This document shows, one piece after another, positions 43,237-54,830 of a stretch of DNA of 64,000 nt (positions are counted from its first letter, which is position 1; each line of letters opens with the position of its first letter). The notes below the pieces were generated by a model. That model was not told the origin of the DNA. It saw only the letters and a list, made by a program, of their open reading frames with translations, and made no database searches. This stretch comes from Mesostigma viride (Eukaryota; Streptophyta; Mesostigmatophyceae; Mesostigmatales; Mesostigmataceae): positions 2,444,506 through 2,508,505 of the forward strand of contig RPFO01000082.1 of assembly GCA_009746045.1 (NCBI GenBank), in the 5' to 3' direction. The position numbers and the translations under genes are program-made.

Positions 43237-44445
43237 CGGGACCACGCCCCCATGCCCTTTACAGAAGGGTGTGTGGCAGGGCTGCGTGCTGTCGCCCTAC
43301 CTGTTCATTATTGTTGTCGAATACGTGATGATTCAGGCGCGCAAGCGATTTGCCAGCATCGTGGGCAGGGAACCAGGAGTGCAGGTTGCTAACAAATTCT
43401 GGCATGGCGGTGCGGACACGGAGATTCGGCTAGCAGACATCATTTACGCAGACGACACCACCCTCTTCGAGGACACGGAGCACGTGCAGACATGGCTTGA
43501 CTGCCTGGCTCTCGAGGCCCGGGCAGTGGGGCTTGAGGTCAGCAAGAAGACAGAGGCCCTGGCGGTTGGGCTCACCAACCCAGCGCCGCCCCTCTATCTC
43601 CTCGACGGCTCTCGAGTCCCGTATCGGGACCGCGTTAAGCTGCTGGGCAGCCTGCTCCCCAGCTGCGAGGCTGATGTGGACCATCGCATCTCCCTCGCCT
43701 GGCACGCTTTACGTCAGTACCGGGCCCTGTGGCGCAAGCCCCTGGGCAAGATCGAGAAACAGGACCTGTTCAAGGTCCTCGTCCTTCCTGTTCTCACGTA
43801 TGGCGCCGAGACGTGGACCCTCACCGCCGACCTGGCCCGCAAGCTGGACGGCGCGGTCACCAGCATGCTGCGTTCCATTTTCAGAGTAGGATATGCTGCT
43901 CATGTCCGCAATGAGGACCTGTACCAGGGCATGCCCTATATCACCAGCACAATTAAGCAACGCCGCCTGCAGCTTGTAGGGCACCTAGCTCGCACCAACC
44001 AGGTAGACACCTCACGTGGCCCCCCCGCAGGACTGCGACCAGCTCAGCCTGGCCGGCACCTCCTGACGTGGGCTGGGCCTAGTGATGTTAGACGCCGCAA
44101 GGCCCGCACCTTCAAGGAACAGCTAGTAGAGGACATGGGGGGCCTCGGCCTCTCCGTGATTTGGAAGAAGATGATGGACAAGGCCAAGTGGGCCCAGGTC
44201 ATAGAGGACAACGAGCCCCCCCCAGTGGGGAAGCGCCCGCGTGTGCAATCCCGCGGGAGGCACGCCAGATAGCTCCCCCTCGTGCGGCTGCCTAGATAGA
44301 TGTTGTAGTTAGCATGTTGTTAGATAGATGTAGATAGATTAGACCGGTAGGAATGTTGCACCCATCCATCCATCCATCGGGGTTAATGCTCCGTGACTCC
44401 CCAACGGGAGCACGAGTCTAATTAATTAATTAATTAATAGCCAAC

Positions 44446-45521
44446 TGAATGATAGTTGAGACACTGATCAGAACATCAGCAAAACCGACATGAGTACAAC
44501 AAGAAACAATACACTCACTAACAGTCGTTAACATGGATCCACTATTAATAACCCTGTCGGTTCACCGGCGCGGGAATAAACTCGACTCAACTCAACTCTC
44601 AACTCACTAACAGGAGTGCCCGCCCCTGGCAGGGGCCGGGGGCTGGTGAACTGCTGGATTCTCGCCGTCATGTCAACAATTTGACGGAGGACCGACCGGA
44701 GTTACGGCTGGCTATACATCAGTGTTCTAGCCTGCACTGGGGGCAAGGCTTCCAATACAGTCGGGTTGTTGACGATCAGGTCCCCGCCCCTCCAGCCGAA
44801 CAACTTGCAAGCTTTGGGGGCCATGGCCCGGGGTCTTGCTCACTATCAGTTCAGTCGGTGTGGCACCAGCGGACTGAGGTACTCCGTCCGGCCGGCCCGG
44901 CACAGCTACTAGGTCGCCTCGCTGCTGCTGCTGTCAGAGTGGGGCCGGGTCTGGTCGTCATCATCCATCGTACAGCTGGCCCGCCGGCCCGGGCTCTGTC
45001 CAGGTCGTGCAGCCCAGTCTTGCGACGAGCCGAGAGGAACTGCCGCTCATATCCTCTAGGGAGCGGAAGGTGAGAAGGACGGATTGGCCGGGGAGCCGGC
45101 TTGTTTGGCGTGTCCGGGTCGGGTGTGAGGAGGGCGGTGCTGCGCACGCAGCTCTAGCTAGCCGCTCACCTTACGTAGTCGGTGACACGCCCCTGCATGA
45201 GCTATAGGGTAAGAAGAAGTTTGCTCTATAATTGAGCTCGTCCGCAAGAGTATATAGTTGCCGTCTTCCCTGGCTCAGCTGCAAGGCCTGCATGGGGAAC
45301 TAGTGAGCACCACTCGGCACTCCGGCGCGGGGCACCGGCGGTCGGTGTGCTCGCGCGTTTCGATCTGCTCGATGTTGGGATGCCAGCTCCTGCAGCTTCA
45401 GTTCATGGCGATGGCATCCATGGTCGAGGCAGTGGTCGCTGCCATGACCGCAGTACTAGGTCCGGCGGCGTAGTGCGGATCGTGCGGCGGGACCGGAGGC
45501 TGCCATCCGGCCGGCCGCGGG
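44446..45521. other. Intergenic, no gene seen
   Basis: GC-rich in the second half. The frame 44681-45073 has no recognisable motif. A fragment of the GTTGAGTT repeat is at 44550-44607. Confidence 0.45.
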
Positions 45522-46563
45522 AGTTATTATAAATAGTGACGGAACCTTTTTTGCCACTTGGGCAATTAGGTCCGTCACTATTTATCCGGCGAAAACCACT
45601 CGCCGGCATCAATTCCGCGTTAAGTTCACGTGAACGTGGCGCGGAATTGATGCCGGCGAGTGGTTTTCGCCGGATAAATAGTGACGGACCTAATTGCCCA
45701 AGTGGCAAAAAAGGTTCCGTCACTATTTATAATAACTAAAACGTCGTAGTGTGGGGGCCGATATCTATCGTACCGCTAATGCCTACTGCAGTACCGAATC
45801 TCGCCTTAACGATATTCCAACCGGGCATATTTTCCCTTCTGGCACTTTCGTTTGGCCTTCTGGTATCAATTCCTTCCGGTATTCGGAAATACCCGTGTCA
45901 CCACAGGGATTCGAACCCCCGACTTACGAGGTCTTAGTTATTATAAATAGTGACGGAACCTTTTTGCCACTTGGGCAATTAGGTCCGTCACTATTTATCC
46001 GGCGAAAACCACTCGCCGGCATCTATTCCGCGTTAAGTTCACGTGAACTTAACGCGGAATAGATGCCGGCGAGTGGTTTTCGCCGGATAAATAGTGACGG
46101 ACCTAATTGCCCAAGTGGCAAAAAGGTTCCGTCACTATTTATAATAACTAAGACCTCGTAAGTCGGGGGTTCGAATCCCTGTGGTGACACGGGTATTTCC
46201 GAATACCGGAAGGAATTGATACCAGAAGGCCAAACGAAAGTGCCAGAAGGGAAAATATGCCCGGTTGGAATATCGTTAAGGCGAGATTCGGTACTGCAGT
46301 AGGCATTAGCGGTACGATAGATATCGGCCCCCACACTACGACGTTTTAGTTATTATAAATAGTGACGGAACCTTTTTTGCCACTTGGGCAATTAGGTCCG
46401 TCACTATTTATCCGGCGAAAACCACTCGCCGGCATCAATTCCGCGCCACGTTCACGTGAACTTAACGCGGAATTGATGCCGGCGAGTGGTTTTCGCCGGA
46501 TAAATAGTGACGGACCTAATTGCCCAAGTGGCAAAAAAGGTTCCGTCACTATTTATAATAACT
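45522..46563. mobile_element. 1042-bp nested palindromic element
   Basis: Layout P1-A-P2-A'-P3. P units (45522-45737, 45936-46149, 46348-46563) are each 214-216-bp near-perfect hairpins that start AGTTATTATAAATAGTG and end with its inverse. A (45738-45935) and A' (46150-46347) are 198-bp inverse copies, so the whole element is a palindrome centred at 46042/46043. The duplication GCGGG lies at 45517-45521 and 46564-46568, showing insertion as a unit. A' starts with a tRNA-like 3' half. No protein is encoded. Confidence 0.92.
46131..46188 (+). other. tRNA-like relic with perfect B box
   Basis: GGTTCGAATCC is a perfect RNA polymerase III B box inside a T-stem (CGGGG/CCCTG). An anticodon-type loop CTCGTAA (anticodon CGT, Thr) lies upstream. 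The outer GTCACTA can pair with TGGTGAC as an acceptor-like stem with one G-T pair. The D arm is missing, so this is not a functional tRNA. A mirror copy lies at about 45897-45954. Confidence 0.4.
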
Positions 46564-46568
46564 GCGGG

Positions 46569-47632
46569 TAGTGGGGTGGGCAGAGATGCATGGCGGTGGC
46601 CGTCTGTGCTGCAATCTCCGGGATCGACCTGAGCGGCCAGGGCCTCGCTCAGTTTGGGCGGTGATGCATGGCGTCCGACAGTTCTTGACGAAGAGCAGTC
46701 CGCACTAGCTTGCCCTATACTATAGCTTGAAATCACCTCGCGAGAAAACAGGGCAGCATGCGCCTCGCGGAAGCCTGCGCGTCGCGGTTTGCAGCGCTGT
46801 GAGCTGAGGTTGAAGTTAATTGTGGGCGACGTATTGCATGGTTGCCGCGTTGCATGGAGACCCGGCCGGCCGGGCCTCCACCAACTGTCGGTTGAGCGCC
46901 GGATACATGTGGTATATCTCGGCCATGCAAGGGCCACGTCACGTGCTCCTCCGCGGCCAGCACTGCATATATGCGAGGAGGTCATCCAAGGTTGCAGTGC
47001 ATGGAAGGGAGCCGGTACGTGCTGCTGCTGCATCAGGCGTGGGGCCGGGCTTAGTAGCTAGCCGCATGCATGGCCGATTGGCCGCTCGGGTTGCGCAGCG
47101 CGCAGCAAAGAGGTCTGCTTCGTTGCATGAGCTGAAAGTAGCTGGTCAGGATCAGCCTAGGCACTGTCATGAGCGGCTCTCCGGCCCGAGTGGCTGAGTG
47201 ACGCACAGTCTTGCTAAATGCGTCACCGTGGTCGAAATCGACCCTTCTGTCGATCATGCATAACAATCTTGCGTTCCTGGACCAGGTACGGGACGACCTG
47301 CAGGGGACACTGTGCCTTGGCTTGGACTGACAGAAATTAGAATTATATAGTAGCTAATCGTATTTATGGAGTAGTGTTTCGGTTGCCGGCGCGCCAGGGG
47401 GCGGCCCAGTTAAAAGCAGCCGCTCCATGCGCAATGCAGGTGGTTGTGGCCGGCCGGCAAGGTTTCAGTTTTAGGATATGTATCAGGGGAGGCGCTAATT
47501 GCCGATGCATGGGTTGGCGGGTATAATCTAGGCAGCTTCATTACTAAGGCCCGAGAGCAAGGGCGACATATATGTTAAAAAGCAGCTTCATGAGGCCCGA
47601 GAGCAAGGGCGATCGACATATATGTTAAAAAT
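46569..47632. other. Intergenic, no gene seen
   Basis: Frames up to 125 codons (46820-47197) lack motifs. Confidence 0.45.
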
Positions 47633-47975
47633 ATGATTACTTACAGCAGAGTGAAATCACTCAAACCAAAGCAAACGCCCAGCTACAAGGGCGACATATA
47701 TGGACCTTGAGCAGGCCGGGTGGGCGCGCAGGGAGCCGGAGAGCTCCTTTTTCAAACCGCGTTTATTGAGCTTTCGGAGTCGTCAACTTGTCATAGCCTG
47801 AATCTTGTCACGTCCGTAACTTTTCGATATACTGCGTTTCAGACGTACAACCGATTATACTGCAACGGGTGCGTCGCATAATAAGACGCATGGAATGCAA
47901 GAGATCTGACTGAATTTCGGGGCCTGGGACGCAAACGTTCTGGGCTCCGTCGTTGACCAGCCATATTATATATTA

Positions 47976-48215
47976 AAAATATAATTACTTACAGCAGAGT
48001 GAAATCACTCAAACCAAAGCAAACGCCCAGCTATAAACCTATATACAGAGCCATGTCAAAGCTCTATACTACGATAAGACCAATGGAAACGCCTAACGGG
48101 AGGAACCTAATAGCCCTGCTGCACCGCAAAATCAGCCCGCGTACGGCGGAGCATGATGTCAGCCATGGCCCGAGTCAGCGCCACCGACAAGCGCTGACGC
48201 CAATATTATATATAC
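47976..48215 (+). repeat. Interspersed repeat, copy 1
   Basis: About 240 bp, from attacttacagcagagtgaa through the ggaaacgcctaacgggagg block to cgctgacgccaata, recur inverted at 62755-63115. The first 50 bp are also duplicated at 47637-47690. The frame KSLKPKQTPSYKP.YRAM is shared by both copies but is short. Confidence 0.7.
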
Positions 48216-50022
48216 CACCGCGTCAGCCACTATATACTTAATTAACTATAAGGTGTGTTCAGTTACCTACGGCCGGTAACACACTACGTATAAACACCTA
48301 GCTAGCTATATATAGTCTGTCTCTGCATCATGGTGCGCCCAATTACTGTGGGTGCATGCAATTCTATAATACTAAGGAAGTAGCATAAGCATTATATTAG
48401 CAGATGCAGTAATAAGACTGCCCAACCAGGTTGGCAAATACGCCGTACTGAGCCGAAAAAAAACGGAAATACGGGTACCAAACGCCTCGGCGGTACATAC
48501 GCGTATTTTCGACGGTACATACGGCAACTGGACTTAGAATTTTTGGGGGGTACCAACGGGTGCCTGGCAGCGCGGCGCCTAGGTTCTCTGGCGCGGCATT
48601 TACCTTCCCGTCCGGGGAAAAAACCCGCGAAAAATGCCTTCATCCAAGGAAGTTGGCATGAATAATGCATTTTTTATTTGGTTGCTTTTGGACTGCTGTG
48701 GTTATCGGGCGATCGATGTGCACAAAGGTTTTTATTAAGGTTATATTTGACAGGGACTTAACCCATAGTCCGGGAATGGGTTTTTGGCATTTTTAGACCC
48801 CTGAAAATGGAAAAAATCATAACTCATAGGCCACAACTCCAAATACCCCCAACCAAGGTGCTAGGAGTATCTACACTTCAAGGGCTTTCAGAAAATGCAA
48901 TAATATTCCGAGTCCAGGAAGTGAATTTGCAAGATATTTACTGCCAAAGTTGGACAAAAGACGATCATTTTCAGGCAAGGGAAATCCCCTTAGTAGTTTA
49001 CCCCTGCAGGGAGGGTTCTAAAAAATTATTCTGGGGTTGGACAATGTCAATAGATAGTGCCACCATGCTTTCCTTGGGTCAGACCGCACGGATAGCCCAT
49101 CTGACCTATATAATGCGCTCACTTACGTGTGTGGGTTACGCGCGCGTAAGCAGCCATCCATGAAATGCCACACACTTATGCATTGTATGCAGCCACATAG
49201 GACTGTAAAAAGTGCTGGGAAACAAAGAAGTGCTAAACCAGCACTAACGGAATGGCATCCTCCAAAGAAACACCACAAACTGAGCAGATTTGGGGCTAAC
49301 AGCACTCATACAGCAGGCATGGAAACCTGCTGCAAGAGGCAATGATACACTCGTGTAAAATGGATGTATAAACGACAGATTCCCGTGCAAACGACATGCA
49401 AACACGTTGCCGTACCTGGCTTGATCACGACCTTTCCGGGTTCTGCTGGCCGGGACCCTCATATCTCACACTGGCTAATGCTTTCCAGGCATAGGCCGCC
49501 ATAGCCGCATAATGCAAGCATCCGACATGATTACCAGGTTGATGTTCTGTGCAAAGATGACCTATAAACGCATCCGAATTCACAGGGACGCTGCTGCGGA
49601 TGTCCAGTACCAAAACTGGGTGCTCGGGCTGGCGCAGACTGCCGGGCCATAAGAAGAAAATCGAAATATGGCATGCCATTACTCATCTGGTACTGACGAC
49701 CAAGAAAGCAGTAATGTCCACCTGTATTTTACCAATGCTATACATCTGGCCACCCCTGACCTACGAAAATCACGCATCATCATTCTGAGCAACATTCTGA
49801 ACCATTACAAGCCGCGAGACGCAAAATTTCCTTGATAACGGCAAGCTAGCAGCCATATCTTGTTACGCGCGCGCGCGAGTGAAAATTTCCCGCCAAAGTC
49901 ACGTGATACTGTCTCAATACACGTTGTATTTACCAGGCTATGGCGAATATTACCCCCAAACCTATGCATCACCTTCGTCCCTAAGTGTTCCCAGACCCAC
50001 CGGACAACTTACATCCGTCACG
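48216..50022. other. Intergenic, no gene seen
   Basis: Moderately AT rich, no recognisable coding or RNA gene. Frames up to 118 codons are without motifs. Confidence 0.45.
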
Positions 50023-50060
50023 GGTGGCGCGGCGCTCCTGGAATTAAGCGCCGCGCCACC
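50023..50060. repeat. Strong 14-bp hairpin
   Basis: GGTGGCGCGGCGCT pairs perfectly with AGCGCCGCGCCACC across the loop CCTGGAATTA. No U-run follows, so a terminator is unlikely. Possibly the ends of a degenerate small element. Confidence 0.6.
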
Positions 50061-50589
50061 GGGGGTCAAAGTGGGCGATATATCGCCCAGTTTCCGGACT
50101 ATGGGTTAATAACGTTTGGGATGCTAGCAAACATTTAAAGTCGACCACAAAAATGAAAAAAAATGGACCAGCCCGGCCGGCAGCCTGCCGGAGGAACGCG
50201 GACGCTAGCAAACACTAAATGTACAGAGTGGACCAGTCCGGCCGGCGGCCTCACGGGACGCAAGTTTTATTTCAAGACCAGTAGTTCACGTACATTACGC
50301 CCGACAACATCACCTGCATAACCTACGGTGTGCGCCCTATTTATTCCCGTTTTCTCGTCGCCCCTTGCGTTGGGGCACCTGCTCCCCATCTGACGGCTCC
50401 AAATCCTCCTGGCGCGCCGCAGCAAGGTCCATGTAGCATGTGCGGTACTACAGGCGATTCGACAGCATGCAGCATGCAGCATGTCGCCTGTCGGGCCACT
50501 GGACTGGGCTATTCGGCTACCACTATGCGGTTTTTCGGCTACCACTACTTGTCGGATCCATCTATGCGGTATGTCTATGCAGGTTCACT

Positions 50590-50722
50590 TTCGGATAACT
50601 CTTTGCGGTTTTTCGGATAACTCTTTGCAGTTTTTCGGATAACTCTTTGCGGTTTTCGGATAACTCTTTGCGGTTTTCGGATAACTCTTTGCGGTTTTCG
50701 GATAACTCTTTGCGGTTTTCGG
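50590..50722. repeat. 21-22-bp tandem array
   Basis: Six copies of ggataactctttgcggttt followed by tc or ttc. Not coding. Confidence 0.85.
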
Positions 50723-50932
50723 TTGTACCTGTCCGTCGGTCCGTTGGATTCACACATCTGACGGTCGTACATCGGTGGGAGAGTAATCGGGCGGGAGAGA
50801 TGAGCATTCTCATGCACTTGGCAGCATATGCCAGCTGGGCTAGGCGCACAAGGTTCTGACTGCAGTGATTATTGCAAACGACGACTTGTGCGATGAGGCC
50901 AGTGCGGCAGTGACTTCCGTAGTGTAGCAGCC

Positions 50933-51335
50933 ATGCCGAAGAGGGGTCCAGAATGGGATTATGTGAAGGAGAAGGTAGTAACGTACGTAGAGTCGATGAA
51001 ACTAGCTGGGAAATTGATCTCTGTGACGCATCAGTATTGCTCATTTTGTGCCAACAAGAACTTGTACTCCAAGGGCGAGCCCATCAGCGCAAGCCGTGTC
51101 CGAGCACACTTTGCCGGCATGCATCTTAGGGGAAGGGGCGGCGCCCTGCGACAACATTCCGGGCGACGTACGAATTAAGCTGTTTCTCATGATCGCCAAC
51201 CGCAAGAAGACGCAGAGGGCGGATGCCAAGAAGCAGCATGCGCTTTTAGCAGAGCAGTGGCGGAAATGGGAGCTGTGCCTGCGGCTGCCTCGTCGTCGGC
51301 TCCTGTCGACAAGGGCCAGCAGCTGACTCACAAAG
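50933..51335 (+). pseudogene. hAT transposase N-terminal fragment (BED finger)
   Basis: Starting at ATG 50933 the frame reads PKRGPEWDYVKEKV, then CSFCANKNLY...RVRAHFAGMH. That is C-x2-C...H-x4-H, the BED-type zinc finger of hAT transposases, which binds element ends. Near 51130 a one-base shift moves to the frame giving GEGAAPCDNIPGDVRIKL, the usual segment after the finger. The frame stops at 51326. The catalytic DDE/dimerisation part is missing, and no matching terminal repeats were found nearby. Confidence 0.7.
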
Positions 51336-51982
51336 CAAGAAGGGCAAGAGCTTCTTTGGTGTGTTATAATGTTTTATTACAGCTAGCCTCTATGATAGCT
51401 AGTGCTTCATGTCACAACAAGTTACTACGGCCTATAACTCCTAAGGGAGGCTGTGTGGCCCCACGTGACGCGTATATGTGAATGGGCATGCAGTGGAGGC
51501 TGGAGCTTGTGGGACCCTTTATAGCATGCAAGGTCCTTGTGTTTTATTCTCTCCTGCATTATAGCTAGTGGATGGCTTGAACCTTGAATGCTGCTGCAAG
51601 CCCCCCTGCATTTAGCAAATCATAAATGAATTATATGTTAACAAAAAAATGAACTATATGTTAACAAATAAATGAATTATATGTTAACAAATAATTGCAT
51701 ACATGCATACCATTTCAACAAATAATTGCATACATGCATAGTAACCATTTATTTCAACCATTGAATAGGCATAAACATCATGAGTGAGTGTGCTACATGA
51801 TATTTGGGTGACTATAACTATTTGGAAAACATGGGGAAATAGTAGGCATTTGTTCATAACTACATACATGTATCCATGCTTGTGTTTTCCAAGCGCAGAT
51901 GCACACCCTAAACCCCCTTTTTTTTAAAAACGTGTATTTTGGCCCCGCGTATTTTTTTGGAGTCCGAAGTATACATACATAC
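51336..51982. repeat. AT-rich stretch with short tandem repeats
   Basis: aatgaattatatgttaacaa is repeated three times at 51625-51697. aacaaataattgcatacatg is repeated twice at 51693-51738. No gene seen. Confidence 0.6.
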
Positions 51983-52188
51983 CCGGCCCCACCGTCTAGG
52001 TCATCTAGTCGCTCTACACGTAAGCCAGCCATAATTTCAATGCACAAGGATACACATTTCCATCACCATATTCATCTTCATCATCCTGAACGACTCGAAC
52101 ACGCGGACAAGATTACGGCAGGCTAGAGCTACCATGGTCCGGATTCTCCCGATTTCTGGCCTGCGCTGGTTGTCTCCTTGATACATAC
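51983..52188 (+). repeat. SINE-like repeat family X, direct copy
   Basis: Matches 7090-7285 almost base for base and ends at ggttgtctccttgatac. Confidence 0.65.
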
Positions 52189-52409
52189 ATACCCGTATTT
52201 TGGAGCCCAAAGTATATATCGACTCGCGTACCGTATTTGCCAACCTCAGTGGCTGCCCATGCAATCGCGATCGTCCAGACTCAGGCTGCAGGTAGGCTTC
52301 GTTGGAACTCGATCGATCGATCATGGGCACAGTCACCAATCACCATGCATGCAATGATAATATATCATATATCCGTCGATACACGCATGTACGGTTGAGT
52401 CGTTAAGTA

Positions 52410-52680
52410 CATCAAGGAGACAACCAGTGCAGGCCACATTTAAATCGGGAGACTCCGGCCGCAAACCATCATTGGTAGCTCGAGCCTGCCGACGTTATCT
52501 TGTCCGCGTTTTCGAGTCGTTCAGGATGATGAGTATGAATGGAGCTAGATGGAAATGTGTAGCCACTGAGCTTGTGAATTGAAATTATGGCTGGCCGGCT
52601 TAATTTCACGTGGCTTGACGGGTAGAGCGACTAGATGATCTAGACGGTATATGATCAATGGCTCCGGGAGAGGCCTTTAT
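52410..52680 (-). repeat. SINE-like repeat family X, diverged inverted copy
   Basis: Starts atcaaggagacaaccagtgc, with the tttcgagtcgttcaggatga block and several small insertions. Together with 51983-52188 it forms an inverted pair about 220 bp apart. Confidence 0.6.
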
Positions 52681-54259
52681 CTAGTATGTATAGTCTCCCA
52701 CAAAATGAGTTCCAAATGACGCCTCTACATGAGTGAGTCGAGTCGAGTCGATTCGAGTCAATCGTCGAGTCGAGTTTGAGTTAATTGAGTTGAGTTCAGT
52801 TGAGTTGATTGACTTTCAAGCCTATCTATACGTGGCCACTCGATCACTCTGTGGCCAGTGCAGACCACTACCGCGGCAGCCATACTGCATCCACTATGCT
52901 TTTGCTAATAATATCGAAGCTATAGCTTTAAATTGCACCCGTACTGCATAGGCCGCAGTAGTTGTTGGACTCTCCCAGTGAGCAGTATTATTTATTAATT
53001 AAGGGGACGTGGCGCGCCGAATATTTTCCGCGCCAAAAAATTCGCGGTACCGTCCGTACGGTGTATAATGTGTGCCCGGACCGCTCAACCCTCGCGGAGG
53101 TGGCCATGGCGGCTTGCCTTCAGGCAATATTAATCGATATGGCATCGAAAAAGCTAGAAAAAATGCATGAATTTCGCAGAAGATTAGTCTATGACCTCAT
53201 TTCATGGCGGAACGTTTGCAGTTTGCAATATCGCTAATTTCTCGAACGGCTACGGGCGCGGGGGTCCAGGATATAATTTCTCTTGCGGATCATGAAATTT
53301 AATGCAGGTTTACGGCAGCGATTGTGAGGCAACGTAGGCTCTAAAGAGCGATTATGAGGCTAACTTAATGGTGTTGTCGACTTTGTGCCGAGGCTTCCCG
53401 GTTTCTTTTACATTTCCGGCATTCAAGGTAAGAACCTACGCAGACCTGCGCATGTCGCCTTCGACGTATTCACGGAAGGCGCACCTTCCTTGTTCGCCTG
53501 ATCAATGGATGATGTCTTTTATTGTTCGAGCTTGCGTGCCAGTTTATGCATGAAACATTTCCACGCAGGCAGGTGCATTAACGTCGGCCTTTTGCCCTTT
53601 TTTTGGGCAGTTTCCCTGCAGGAAGCGCTCCATTTCTTTCGGTTGCATCGTCAGATTCCTAGCAATTTCGTACAATTTCGTGTAGTTTGTGGCTGGCATG
53701 CTTAAGGCGCCGAGGTCAAGTTGTTGGTAATGTGTTGACATTTGTTTTCCATCATCCTTTGGACATGAGCTTGCTCAGACGCTTTGTTATGTGCCGGATC
53801 TGACACGCCTGTTTTAGTAACGACATCCGGCATGTGCCTAGAGGCTAACAAGCTGGCATCAGCTTCTTAGCAAATTGCCATATTGGAAAGGAAGGTGAGA
53901 GTGGTTCTTTTGCTGGCCATACTGCATGAGTGGCATTGCATTAGATAGGTGTTTCCATTGCTTTCCTTGAGCTATAACCATTAAGACTTCCCTGCTATGT
54001 GTGCAGCAAGGCAAGCTGGATAGGATGTGAATGCTTGGCAGACAGCATGTATGATTTGCTGCCAAGTTTGCAGGCTGCAGTTGCCTCTATTGCTTGGGCA
54101 TTCTTTCTAAGGTTTTTACACGTATACTTGCTGAGTTCTTGGCATAAATTTACATGGTATAAACCTTGGGCTGAGCATAGTGTATGCTCTCTTGGTGCGT
54201 GTATGCCTAGCGATGGTGTTGCTATGCCCACGCTGCATGGCAAGGCTGGCCATGCTGAG
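52681..54259. other. Intergenic, no gene seen
   Basis: GAGTC/GAGTT-rich repeats at 52733-52815. Later frames (52962-53237, 53999-54289) have no recognisable motif. The Copia-like element starts at 54265. Confidence 0.45.
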
Positions 54260-54264
54260 GGCAG

Positions 54265-54786
54265 AGTTATTCTAGGGCTTCAGGCCTAGACTATCAGTAC
54301 ACGTGGCGTTGTCCCCGTCTCCCAAGTGGGATACGGACATGGACGGTAGTGTAGTACACTGGACATATCTCTACTAGGATTTAGATCCGCACGTGCCATG
54401 ATGGGCACGTGGGTGCTAGATATTAGCACTGAGATATGTAGTGCACACGCACGTGGGTATTCACGTGGTAGGGTTTATGAGCTGTGATGCAGACCACAAG
54501 GTGGCTGCAGTGCTAGTCCTGTACGGAGGTCCTAGGGGAGGTCCAGGATCGTCCACGTAGTGCTGTTAGGCAGTCGTTGCCTGTGGGCATCGTATCAGTC
54601 CTAGCTGGAGTAGATCTAGCTGGACGGAGCCAGCACCTCATTGGTTAGCACTAGTACAGGATAGCTAGGTTACCCTAACCTACGTGCCCATGCAATCCAG
54701 CTTGGCAAGCTTGCATGGGTTGATATTATGCCAGCCATTGCATAATCCAACACACGTTCGCATCCATTTGCACGAGTGCATTAACT
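54265..54786 (+). repeat. 5' LTR, 522 bp, with five CACGTG boxes
   Basis: CACGTG occurs at about 54299, 54390, 54406, 54450 and 54462. The pair at 54390-54411 forms a hairpin (CACGTGCC/GGGCACGTG). CACGTG is the G-box/E-box bound by bZIP and bHLH factors, so the LTR may respond to host regulators. Confidence 0.9.
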
Positions 54787-54830
54787 TGCATTTATAAAAC
54801 TCTCACAGTTTTCATCTCTATCATTCCAAA

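Larger units (their letters stand above)
40083..44272 (+). pseudogene. LINE ORF2 reverse transcriptase, interrupted
   Basis: Codons 40083-41231 and 43241-44272 form one frame of about 726 residues once the LTR element and one 5-bp duplication are ignored. Order: a basic linker (KGAWFWYKRLG), SDEIPAAVVKL, NYRGVCIQSAPLKLL, QHGFRSGRNTV, the catalytic LVLVDFIKAFDSV, then GVWQGCVLSPYLF and the YADDT active site. These are followed by LEVSKKTEAL, LTYGAETWTLT, RRLQLVGHLAR and a C-terminal PAQPGRHLLTW block. All catalytic Asp residues are present. Motif order is that of non-LTR (LINE) reverse transcriptases; the clade is not assigned. The N-terminal endonuclease is lost by 5' truncation and the LTR insertion stops translation. 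Confidence 0.9.
40077..44436 (+). mobile_element. LINE, 5'-truncated, split by an LTR element
   Basis: The 9-bp duplication atagccaac lies at 40068-40076 and 44437-44445. The copy begins inside ORF2, so there is no endonuclease. It ends with the hairpin CTCCC-CAAC-GGGAG, the spacer CACGAGTC and (TAAT)n. A 2004-bp LTR element sits at 41233-43236. This is the best-preserved LINE of the window and the reference for the decayed copies. Confidence 0.9.

Noticed and set aside
46131-46188. Functional tRNA-Thr gene
   Set aside because: The D arm is missing, the total length is about 57 bases and the anticodon stem has only three good pairs.
45403-46571. Protein-coding frames over the palindrome
   Set aside because: Identical frames appear on both strands because the DNA is palindromic; no family motif.
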